From the NCBI GenBank assembly GCA_900660155.1, contig CABFPE010000121.1, positions 1,528,767 through 1,592,766 of the forward strand: 64,000 bases of DNA, in the 5' to 3' direction. Source of the DNA: Hofstenia miamia (lineage: Eukaryota; Xenacoelomorpha; Acoela; Hofsteniidae). A model generated the notes under the pieces. The model saw nothing but the letters and a program-made list of their open reading frames with translations. It did not search any database and was not told the DNA's origin. A program made the position numbers and the translations under genes. Shown in pieces: positions 13,329 through 23,606 of this stretch; position 1 is the stretch's first letter; each line of letters starts with the position of its first letter.

Positions 13329-14328
13329 NNNNNNNNNNNNNNNNNNNNNNNNNNNNNNNNNNNNNNNNNNNNNNNNNNNNNNNNNNNNNNNNNNNNNNNN
13401 NNNNNNNNNNNNNNNNNNNNNNNNNNNNNNNNNNNNNNNNNNNNNNNNNNNNNNNNNNNNNNNNNNNNNNNNNNNNNNNNNNNNNNNNNNNNNNNNNNNN
13501 NNNNNNNNNNNNNNNNNNNNNNNNNNNNNNNNNNNNNNNNNNNNNNNNNNNNNNNNNNNNNNNNNNNNNNNNNNNNNNNNNNNNNNNNNNNNNNNNNNNN
13601 NNNNNNNNNNNNNNNNNNNNNNNNNNNNNNNNNNNNNNNNNNNNNNNNNNNNNNNNNNNNNNNNNNNNNNNNNNNNNNNNNNNNNNNNNNNNNNNNNNNN
13701 NNNNNNNNNNNNNNNNNNNNNNNNNNNNNNNNNNNNNNNNNNNNNNNNNNNNNNNNNNNNNNNNNNNNNNNNNNNNNNNNNNNNNNNNNNNNNNNNNNNN
13801 NNNNNNNNNNNNNNNNNNNNNNNNNNNNNNNNNNNNNNNNNNNNNNNNNNNNNNNNNNNNNNNNNNNNNNNNNNNNNNNNNNNNNNNNNNNNNNNNNNNN
13901 NNNNNNNNNNNNNNNNNNNNNNNNNNNNNNNNNNNNNNNNNNNNNNNNNNNNNNNNNNNNNNNNNNNNNNNNNNNNNNNNNNNNNNNNNNNNNNNNNNNN
14001 NNNNNNNNNNNNNNNNNNNNNNNNNNNNNNNNNNNNNNNNNNNNNNNNNNNNNNNNNNNNNNNNNNNNNNNNNNNNNNNNNNNNNNNNNNNNNNNNNNNN
14101 NNNNNNNNNNNNNNNNNNNNNNNNNNNNNNNNNNNNNNNNNNNNNNNNNNNNNNNNNNNNNNNNNNNNNNNNNNNNNNNNNNNNNNNNNNNNNNNNNNNN
14201 NNNNNNNNNNNNNNNNNNNNNNNNNNNNNNNNNNNNNNNNNNNNNNNNNNNNNNNNNNNNNNNNNNNNNNNNNNNNNNNNNNNNNNNNNNNNNNNNNNNN
14301 NNNNNNNNNNNNNNNNNNNNNNNNNNNN
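13329..14328. other. Assembly gap of exactly 1000 N
   Basis: A round-number run of N marks a scaffold gap of unknown true size. Frames running across it are meaningless. Confidence 0.99.
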
Positions 14329-14838
14329 CTGTATAAGGGAGACAGTCTATAAGTGTTTATTAAGTAAATTTGGGGCTCTTTGGATGACAAATACTTTTAC
14401 ATTTTAACAGACAGAATTGTTTTAAAAATGCATGAAATGCACAAATTGAAAATCCAGTCCTATAAGTAAACCTTGATAAATAATTAACTAGAGTATATAA
14501 GCGTTTTAAATCCATTTAGTCACTAATGCGCGATTAAATTAAATATCACTGATTTTCAATTAATAATCTAGCATAAATTCAAAAATTGTAGTAAAGAGTA
14601 ACTGTAAATGACTGAAATGTCAAATAAATTCGAGAACAATGGCATCAATACAATAGTAACTGTTGTAGACTCTAAGCTAAAGTAAATGTATCTAGGCAAA
14701 GTTGGAGACAATATCTACTAAATTCAATTTAACTACTGAATCATAGTCATAAAAAATTTCACGAACTTAAATAATCATTTTAATATTTGGTTGATAAACC
14801 AACCAGGAGCAAAGAGCAAGGTTGCAAAACACACTTAC

Positions 14839-14970
14839 AGCTAATTCACTTTCATCAATTTCTATATCATCTACATCATCGTCTTCCATCATTTTTGCAG
14901 CCTGCGCCATGATGTCAGAAACGCTCTCAACACCTATGCATTCCATTTGTGAGTTTTTGTTAAAAGACAT
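14839..14970 (-). CDS. CC2D1-like exon B (second acidic motif)
   Basis: The acceptor ttatgcag and donor GTAAGTG are both strong. The exon is 132 bases, phase 0 at both ends, and encodes 44 residues. It is repeated at 7446-7577. Confidence 0.5.
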
Positions 14971-17900
14971 CTGCATAAGATGCATGTAATATATAAATAT
15001 TATATATATATATATATATAACCAATGCGAAAGGGTAAACTATTCAATTTCACTCGATAATAGGAGACCTGCAATAGAACCTCGACCAGTATGTTATTCG
15101 AACGTTGTCTTGTCTAATATATTTCATGCAGACAGTCCAGTGCATTCAATAATAGTCCAGTACTAATTTCAATTTTTTTTATAAAAAAAGAATTGATGAA
15201 TAAAATTATTCGTAGACACGGGAGTGTCGCAGGCCAAAACTAGAGGAACTGCATGAATCATATGCATTGCTCGCAGTGTGGTAAGATATAACTAACTATT
15301 ATTGTAAACGCACTTTATTACTACAATTGTTTTATCACATTGGTAATTTGAAAAATATTGTATCGCATCGCATGTTTAGTTAGTTTCCAAAATAATTGGA
15401 GGGCGGTGGACTCGACCCCAGTTATCCCTTGGGTACGCCTCTGTCTAGATACAGAAATTATCAATAAATGATAATAGTCGCCAAGTGAAATTTCAATTTA
15501 AATTGGTTTATTTCGTAAATAAAGAACGTTCGTCAAAGTCAATCGATGGTGACAATTTGGAGATGTTTATATTGACTGATTGACTTTTTATTTTTACATG
15601 ATCATAACACTTGTTTTTTTAAATAAATGATATAAATAAAAAATTAGACAACTAGAACTGTAAAAATGCTTTAGACCTCTAGAAATTTTTTCGAAATTTT
15701 AATAAGAAACGGTTTCTATTACTGGGAAAGAAATTTTTAATTAAAATTAGGTGTTTCCGAAAGGGTATTGACTGAATTTCGACACATAATTATAATTTTT
15801 ATTTTGTAAAATCCCAGGATTAAATGCTACAATGCTTCTGGTTTTCTAACACTTTATAGTAAAACTGTCTGTACCTAACAAGCATAAAAATATCATTGTC
15901 TACCTTTGAACTTGGTACATTAATGTCAGCGTGCTGTGTATTCGTTATTCATTTATTACGAAATACAGTACTAGAAAAAAGAATTCGGCCACCTATGATG
16001 TGTCATACATATTTTAATGAGACAATTCATCTGAACATTGATCTAATGTTATATTTTCAGATGAGTCAAGATTTGAGCTATACTCATAAAAAGAGTGTTG
16101 ATAAAGAGATCAACTGGGGAGAAGTTCAGATTATTGTCTCAATTTATTCGGGTCACCATGAAGTACGGTGGGAAGTCTGTAACGGTATGGGTTGCAATAT
16201 GGAAGTGTGGCATTCGCAGATTGTTCACATCACTGGTATTCTCCGAAGACCTCAATATGCTCGGATTCTAGAAAAGGAACTCTTGCCGCTCCTTACAAGT
16301 GATCAATATATCAGCAGGATGGTGCTCAATGTCCTACCTCATAAGAAATGAAAAATTTCCTCCACAATAATGGGATTGCTGTCATTGCTGACTGGCCTGG
16401 GCAATCTTCAGACCTTAACATTATCGAAAATATGTGGAAATAGGTCAACTATCGAATTGGGCAGTATACTCTTCACACTGAAGACGAGCTGTGGAGCGCA
16501 ATTTTTTTATTTTTATGCAATTCCAAACAGCTTTATTGAAAGACTTTTTGCTTTAATCCCTGATCGCCTTGAAGCTGTTATTCGTTCAAAAGGACACCCT
16601 AAAAATATTATAAGAGATAATTTTGTTGCTAATTATTCATTTATATATCATATTTTGAATTTACTTTTTTCGGATTTGCTAATTTGTTAAAATTTTTTCA
16701 GCTGGCCGAATACATTTTTCCAAAACAAGTTTTCTAATTTTGATTAAAAATTAATAGCCAATTGTTATTCTACATATTTTAATGTATTAGACATACACAT
16801 TTTCCTTTTTTAATCAAAGTAACACTTTGGTATAATTTTAAGCACACTCTATCCAATGAATGTTCATTATTTATTTAAAATAACAAGGTGGTCGAGTACA
16901 TATTTTCAGTACTGTACCAATATTTTATTGTGTAGCTACTTCATATTTTCGCGCCGGTATTTCGTGTATTTTATTTTAATCGATATCGAGAAAAAACATA
17001 TATCTTCGATTTTGTAATTTGGAATGCGTTAAAAGACAAATTACAAGCAATTGCAAGAGAAATCTAGCGCGTGCAAACGTTATTTTTCTAACCCTTCCGG
17101 CCTGTTACTGGATCGGAGACCATATTTTGAAAACCGGCATTCAAAGACAGAGTTGGAATTGGGCTGATTTTTTTAGTTCCAAACCCAGCCCAATACAGCT
17201 TAGGCCCAAGCCCCGGCAAGACCCAAATTAATTTTCTTTTACACCACTGATAGTGTCTTTTGCGTCATAGAGGCCCATCAGCAGTACACTATAAATTTGA
17301 TTGGATAATTTGCATAATGTGTGCATAGGTGCATATCCGCTCTAGTCCATCAGCAATGTTAATTCAATAAGCGTGTCATACAGGGACGTAGGCTTGGCGG
17401 CTAGGTAGTTCAGCCTTTCCTGGGGAGATGTGAATCCCTCCTGTAAATGATTGTATTTGTCTACCAAATAATATTGAATGTGCATTTTCATAAATTTCAC
17501 TAATTAAGACAAAAATTTTCTAAATTGTTTTAAATGAGTGCTTAGAAATTTTTTAACTTTTTGTTGGTTTCTTGTTAAAATCGTTAAACGCTTTCATCTC
17601 ACAAAACAATAAAATCTCAACAATCAGAGTGCACAATGTAAATGAGGTGTGTCTCCTATTTTTTGAAGCAACCACCTCGGAAACTATTGCAACCCTCTGC
17701 TGAGTACTATGCCCTACGGCCAAGGTATCATATATTTCGAGTTTCATAAGTTCATCCTAACGCCACCACTAATTATTAACAAATTATTTCCAGGATTGCA
17801 ATCGTCCTTTTATCGTTTTAGTATTTACATCAGCACAAAGTAAGTGGAATTTTCACAAACGCTTTTTGCTTGTAGCAGACAAAATTTAGATGTTGGAAGT

Positions 17901-19255
17901 ATTGCACCAGCCAACAATGCAGGGCTGATTAAATTTAAAGAGATTGTCTTTTGTAATTTTCAAAGTTTAAGTTTTCAAGTGAATTTTTTCTTGTATTTCA
18001 AATACTAATTAAAACATTAGGCCCAAACCCGACCCGGCCCAAATTGCTTACTGAAAATCAGGCCCAAGCCCTCTGTCTAACGGAGCCCAAACTAGTAGGA
18101 TTGAAATAATTTCAAAACCACACACAGGTGACAAACTCAGAAACAAATCCATTGAATTTTTACAAGAATTTCATGTATTTTAGAATTTACATTAAGTACA
18201 TCGTTACGATATTTTATCGTGTGAATCGTCTAGAACACATCGATTACTGTGAATATTTAGGGAAATAAACAATGAATAGACTAATTGCAAATATGTCGCG
18301 ACAAAAGAATTCCATTTTAGCATTTTATTAAAAACTAGGAGGCGCAAACTATTCCTTCAATTACCGATGGTAATGTATACAGCATGATTAATGAGAAGGG
18401 ACGAATTACTTATTTGGAAAGCGCAATCGCAGACGCATCCAATTAATAAATCAAGAAACAATGATAACAATGATTCCTATTTATCCGTCTGAAAATTTAT
18501 TTATTCAGACAAAATAATTCACGTCTATCGGATTTCATTTCAAGGAAATAGTAAAATTTCGGTAATTTAAACATTTCAGCACCGCAAGAAATTTAACGAC
18601 AATTACAAATGAAAGACAAACACCTGTTTCTCTGAAAATGTTCAGACAGGTATTGAACAGTTAGGCTGCTGTTCCCTAGGTACGTGTTTGCACGACGGGT
18701 TTCGTTAGGCTGCTCTTACTTACCCGACACCCAAATCTATAGTAGTTTTTCCACAGTGACATTATACGACATGCAAATCTTTAAATTTATTCTGAAGCGG
18801 AAATATTTCATTAATTCCATGAAAATGTGATACGGTGTTTAACTTTGACGTGAGGCAATTATAACATGACAAAACCGCGGGTAACGGCGCGCAAAACGCT
18901 TCTACTGTTCCACATGTCTGTGATGCACAGATAGCGCTCACGTTAGCAATAGAACAGCCGCCTTATACTTGAATTTCAGTTCAATAATTGAGGAATTTAA
19001 AGCCCTAATAAAAGATACAATTAAAAAGCAAGTAGTGATACTAATGAAATATACAAATATACCCGGATTTTTAGCTTTTGCAGTCTGTTTTGGTGAGCTC
19101 GTTTGTTTTCCAACAGGTTTGACACTCTTTTTAGGAGACACTTTTGGAGAAGGCGTTTCATTATCTTCTGCTGCAATTAAAGCACTCAATTCATCTTCGA
19201 GGTCAGAGTCGTGGATATCATCTACAGCGACATCATCACTCATTGCAGCTTGAGC
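14839..19255 (-). CDS. CC2D1/Lgd-like gene, two internal exons seen (partial)
   Basis: Two phase-0 minus-strand exons are supported. The upstream exon (19055-19255) encodes acidic and Lys/Pro-rich residues containing DDIHDSDLEDELSALIAAED, then SPK/KPV repeats. The downstream exon (14839-14970) encodes ECIGVESVSDIMAQAAKMME, then DDIEIDESELA. CC2D1A/B and fly Lgd proteins begin with the same order: an acidic DLEAEL-type motif, a Lys/Pro-rich linker, then a short amphipathic stretch followed by a second acidic DDLLAEL-type motif. In that family DM14 repeats and a C2 domain follow, binding CHMP4/Shrub and acting in endosomal sorting and Notch signalling. Those domains are not found here; they may lie in the gap or elsewhere. 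The first coding exon is also not identified. The call rests on motif order in low-complexity sequence, so another acidic protein is possible. Confidence 0.45.
15966..16914 (+). mobile_element. Tc1-like DNA transposon, internally deleted (copy 2)
   Basis: This is the same insertion as 8571-9522, seen in the second duplicate, with TA flanks and CAGTACT...AGTACTG ends. This copy keeps a longer continuous frame across the first catalytic block, because small indels seen in copy 1 near 8690-8850 are absent. Its DNA-binding half is likewise missing. A shared site and shared deletion show that the two are one insertion represented twice. Confidence 0.85.
17990..18663. other. Intergenic or intronic stretch with GGCCCAAGCCC-type repeat
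   Basis: At 18020-18100 the motifs TAGGCCCAAACCCGACCCGG and CAGGCCCAAGCCCTCTG recur, related to the repeat at 9764-9866. The rest shows no coding signal. Confidence 0.5.
18664..18962. mobile_element. PIF/Harbinger-like MITE (299 bp)
   Basis: The left end reads GGCTGCTGTTCCCTAGGT-ACGTG in 5'-3' order and the right end, inverted, reads GGCGGCTGTTCTATTGCTAACGTG, giving imperfect inverted repeats of about 24 bases. Both ends are flanked by TTA (18661-18663 and 18963-18965), the 3-bp target duplication typical of PIF/Harbinger elements, whose ends commonly start with GG. The motif TTAGGCTGCT recurs inside at about 18706. There is no coding capacity, so it is non-autonomous. It lies in the intron between the two CC2D1-like exons. 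Confidence 0.65.
19055..19255 (-). CDS. CC2D1-like exon A (first acidic motif and Lys/Pro linker)
   Basis: The acceptor is tgtttag. The donor is read as GTATAT after codon TTT, which keeps phase 0 and joins in frame to exon B. The alternative donor seven bases earlier would give an incompatible phase. The exon encodes 67 residues beginning AQAAMSDDVAVDDI. The internal ATG could instead be a start codon if this is a first exon. Confidence 0.5.
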
Positions 19256-21340
19256 CTAAACATCATAACAAATAATTCCCAACATCGTCATGTAAGTAAA
19301 TGTATCTTTATGACGTTCAGTAGAATGAGCATGAGTATAATTGGCAGACGCCACTATCGTTTTAGGGTGAATTTGGTTCCAGTCTCATCCCATTAAAAAT
19401 TCTTATGTCATAGTCCCATATGGTCCAGAAATGGACATTGCTCACAACTTAGAGGCAAGCTCGACTCTGGAAACTTTGCCTTAGACCGACAAGGGTCTGG
19501 AGAAAGTGAACTAGCACTACAATAAAAATCAAAAAAAATCTCTCACCATCCGCAATATCATGGAGCAGCTAATTAAGCTTGTCATTTTTCTCAACCTTTG
19601 GAGCTATATTAGCACCATGATAAATCGATAGCCATCTATCAAATTCCTTTCAGTCCCCCAACCCTCCTAACTTTGTGCAGCTTTGAATATTGGATGACAT
19701 TCAATTGTAAAACCCTCATCGATATGTGGTTAAAATTTATTTTACATCATTTTGCTTAAAATGTACAAAAATGTTTTGTCAAGTGACTCAATTTTTGAAA
19801 ATCTCTAAAAATATTTTAGTACCTATATATCATATACTATTTGCATTAGTTGTGTGAATGTTTCTAATCCAAGCATAACTGCACTTCATTTACTCCACAA
19901 ATTGATACGTAACAAAACTAGAAATGAAAGCTATTATAGAAGTCGTACAATGGTTCAACCTCTCTAAAGTAGCTTTAATACCCGTCATAATACACTGATA
20001 TTTATGGTAATTCAACACTATTTGCAGGAATGTGAGCTATAGGGTTAACAGATTGATTTTCAATGAAGAAATTTCGTTCTAGACTAATTTGGATGCATTA
20101 AGCGGGTGAATTTATTACCAGTGCATTCATAAATCTGTGTCTGCTTTATTCACAAATATCATTCAAACTCGTCACCATATAGGGCATTTTTTTTGTAAAT
20201 GTGCATCATGTCATCATCAACATACTTGTAAGTAATAAGACATTATTCATGGATTGTAATTTAACATTCTAGAATTTGAAAACTACTTTCAAGGGGTTTT
20301 CTGAGGATGAAATTTTTGACATTGTCTACTTGTATTTTTTATATAAATTCGATAAATTGCTTAAAATGCATTGAGTCTTTCACTCTACTGCTGTATTTGT
20401 AAAATGATTTTTAATTGCCATTGTTTAGTCCAGAGACCTGGATTTTGGTTAAAATTTGAGTAAAAATTATCGAAGTTTGCGTTAAAAACATGTGTTTTTC
20501 AAAGAGAATTATATTCTTTTTTATTCCAATTAATAACAGCAAGATGCTTTATATGATTGACAGTTAGAAATTGACGTTTAGATGACAAAATATCACCCAT
20601 TATTGAGAACACTCAATTTCCGCTGAAACTACTGTGGCATGTTGATATATTGGAGCAAGTAATGTAGAGAAACACTGTTTTCTGCGCTCCCTCTTGGAAC
20701 AATACTTCCATGTTTTCGCATACCGAAAAATCAGTAACTGTGTTCACTTTAAGTTGATATGGTTCTACAAGAATAAGATTTTGTGTATTATTGGATAATT
20801 TCCAATAATTCGATTAAATCCATTCTTCCTCGAAAGAAGATAATTTATATAATATATGAATTTGCAAACAAACAAGAGAACTACAACAAATGAATAACAT
20901 AACAGGCAAAATGGAGTTTTTCCTTCGAAGTGATCGGCAAATTGAATATTTTCATTAATATGCCGTTATGTCAATAAGATCACTACTTTCGTAGACATAG
21001 CAAATGTAAATCTATATATTAGTCGATAATCGTGTGTTTCGATTTTTGGCTAATATCCTGATAATTTAATGTACCCATGAAACTCAGTTTTCCTCAAAAG
21101 AAAAATCAAGAAACTAACAAAATCGAAATAATTTTACTTTTTTAAGCGTCGCAATTTTGTAACTTTGTAAATTAATCCAGAACTGCACCATTCATATGCC
21201 AATTTGATATATAAAGTGGAATATAAGAAATTCTCAGAAAGATATATTTACATATTTTCATGTGGCGGTCATTCACGTTTATCACGATATATAGCATTAT
21301 TATATTATATTAATATTGGCAAATGCTCAACTAAAGTTTT
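19256..21340. other. AT-rich stretch without a recognisable gene
   Basis: This lies upstream of exon A on the minus strand. The first exon and promoter of the CC2D1-like gene may be here, but I cannot locate them. Confidence 0.55.
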
Positions 21341-21349
21341 AAGAAAAAT

Positions 21350-21992
21350 GTTTATTCTAAAATGTTACTGGAAGCACGAGAATATCGTTGAACTGCAAAG
21401 ACAATTTAATAGACAGTTTCAGAAGCCACCCCAACGGGACGTATCATTGCTCGCATCAAAGATAAATTTGAAGTTTACGGAGCTGTACACAATATCAGTA
21501 AGCAATGCTTTGGAAGACCAAAAACATCCATGAGCCCAAGTAAACACTACCGATCCCAAAAAATCTGTAAGACAACTGAGTCGTAAAATGGGCATTCCAA
21601 AATCGAGTGTTCATCGGATGCGGAAACAAGATCATTGGAAAAGTAACATCCCAAGATTACTTCAAGCTCTCAATGAAGATGACCCTGATAGCAGAGTTCA
21701 ATTTTTCGATCGTATTTGAGCAAACTCACAGATGATGCAACATTTTCACAGAAAATTGTATGGAGTGATGAGTCTACCTTTAGGTTAAATGGTTCAGTCA
21801 ACCATTTTAATTGCACATACTGGGCCCCTAAAACCCCCATTATAGCATGGAACACCATTTCAATCTTCCAAATGTTACAGTGCGGTATGGGATGTCAGTA
21901 CTGGGATCGACGGACCATTCTTTTTAAAGGATTAAAGATATGTTTGGGGATGAAGAGATTTACTTTCAGCAATTTTTTTCATATGCCTTGAA
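21350..21992 (+). pseudogene. Mariner-like (IS630-Tc1-mariner) transposase relic
   Basis: Frames shift but follow a known transposase order. An N-terminal helix-turn-helix block (LQRQFNRQFQKPPQRDVS) comes first, then [35 protein letters not shown], and the first catalytic block [19 protein letters not shown] with YWAPKTP. This matches eukaryotic mariner-like proteins with the pattern DEATFHLSGKVNRHN and YWGTENP. The frame is broken by at least three stops or shifts. Sequence after a degenerate GPFF-type block (RRTILFKGL) is lost, so the second and third catalytic residues are missing. No terminal repeats were found. A (TA)n tract follows at 22080. Confidence 0.75.
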
Positions 21993-22075
21993 TGCAATTT
22001 GGTGTTTTGTAGCCTTATGAATTGAAAAAATTGGTGTCTTGTAATGCAAGAATTCAATTTGAAGGTTACAGAACC

Positions 22076-22122
<47 letters not shown>

Positions 22123-23429
22123 TGCTCAATTGCATTAATAAATTACAATTTCTTGTTGCCCTCACTATCATTAGCCACTATGCTGTATTGAATAAACCAG
22201 AATGCCAAGAACTTTAAGTAGTTTAACTTGACTTGATTGGGGTTCACATTCTTCTGGATATTTGCAGCAAACACCGCGTTGATGATGCGCTCATTTCGCA
22301 ATAATTTATGGCCATATCGAATGCACTGCAAATAATTTCAATCACGACTAGTTGCTTCAAGTTTGGGGGATGTTTAATATTTATATTTTATGGTATGTTG
22401 GAAACGAAAATAGATATTCCCGTGAACATGATTTCTGTTTTAAATGTTGATTTTGGCAAAATAGACTACATGTACATTCCAAGCGTTCGAAGAGCGATTC
22501 GTTTCGCAATACCTCTTGAAAAATCAACATGTGCTGTTGAGCGAGCTCTTTGGTACCTAAAAAGACGCCAAGACTTGGTTGAGAAGAACAATGACTGAGG
22601 AAAGGATCACGTGTCTGCCCTTAATGAACATTTATTCAAATTCAGGATTCAGAGCCAAAGCAACAGATCTTTTAAAAATAGGAATAGGGTTAGGCGAATG
22701 TCTTGTCATTAGTTAACTGTGTTTAGATTGGTAATGCAAGTTGGGAATAGACGCCACGAGAGTCTGAAGAAGACCTTCAATGACTGAAGGGAAAGAATGA
22801 TAGTTTTTACCAATACAATAATGCCTTTAAACACTCAAAATGTTCACAGTAAAATAATGCTACATAACAAAAGATTTAATAGTAATTTTTAATCATGCCT
22901 TTCCGTGACATTAGTGCAGCAAATTAAACCACAATTTAAAATAAACCATACATCACTTTTAATTGAACATTGAACAGCTATTTGATGGTCGTTAATTATT
23001 CATAACAAGTGCCAAATGAAAATGCTAAAATAGCACAACATCCTATATTAGAGAGTGGGACAATAGATTTCAACACACATTATAGGGACATTGGGTGCTG
23101 ACAAGCATTAATATGAGGAATCTTTTTAACTTCATTATAAAAGACATTTTTTAATGTGAATCATGTGCAGTTATTTAGTAATTGAACGAAAATACAAAAA
23201 TGCTTTTAAATATAACAGCAGCTACATAAACAAATGGTCATCAAAAAGACCTGACTTTGATGTACTTTCTTTGACAATCAGCCATTCAATGCAATTAAAA
23301 TAAAATGACAAAATTCTTCAAATGTATTAAATGACATAAAGGTATTCAATGAAAACAAATAACACCCAAGATTCTGTAACAAACGAAAAATAATCACAGA
23401 AACTATATTACAAACAGTTGATGAAAATT
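21993..23429. other. Stretch without a recognisable gene
   Basis: It contains the TA microsatellite at 22079-22119. A 96-residue open frame at 22308-22598 (+) has no recognisable family and no splice context that I can support. The rest is AT-rich. Confidence 0.5.
22079..22119. repeat. (AT)n microsatellite
   Basis: A pure AT run of about 40 bases just beyond the mariner relic. Confidence 0.95.
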
Positions 23430-23606
23430 CTATTGTGGTGCAACTTGTGATGGTTCAATAAAATTGGAAAGATCTTTAGAAGATGCAAATTTGACTCTCG
23501 ATTTTGATTCTTCTGTCAACCATAGTTGGATAATCTTCCAGGCGGCTTTAAGCGATAAGGCCATATCAAGATTTAAAGTGTATTCCGTTGAATCGGGGAA
23601 ATAGTC
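23430..23606 (-). CDS. CRAL-TRIO gene, last exon seen
   Basis: The acceptor is ggtactttag. The exon gives 58 residues and a TAG stop. DYFPDST, IIQLWL and VKFASSKDLSNFI align with the end of the MOSPD2 CRAL-TRIO domain (YYPKYL, IVKTWL, LKFTSKNDVQDYV). No clear polyadenylation signal was found close downstream. Confidence 0.85.
   Translation of the reverse strand, partial: DYFPDSTEYTLNLDMALSLKAAWKIIQLWLTEESKSRVKFASSKDLSNFIEPSQVAPQ

Larger units (their letters stand above)
14329..17989. repeat. Direct large duplicate, copy 2 (3.66 kb)
   Basis: This is the partner of 6936-10597. It starts at the first real base after the N gap and diverges from copy 1 at the position matching the single n. Sequence continues without a break into the region holding the next CC2D1-like exon, so this copy is better placed with respect to the gene. 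Confidence 0.95.

Noticed and set aside
13290-14407. Long open frames of 365-366 codons on both strands
   Set aside because: They run through the 1000-N gap and contain almost only unknown residues.
18938-19253. Open frames of 94 aa (+) and 101 aa (-) overlapping
   Set aside because: The plus frame is a shadow of the minus-strand exon A. The minus frame beyond residue 67 of the exon is intron read-through.
18938-19255. Exon A as the C-terminus of an ESCRT-III (CHMP) protein
   Set aside because: DLEDEL resembles CHMP tails, but the Lys/Pro linker and second acidic exon that follow fit CC2D1 order better, and no CHMP helical core is present.
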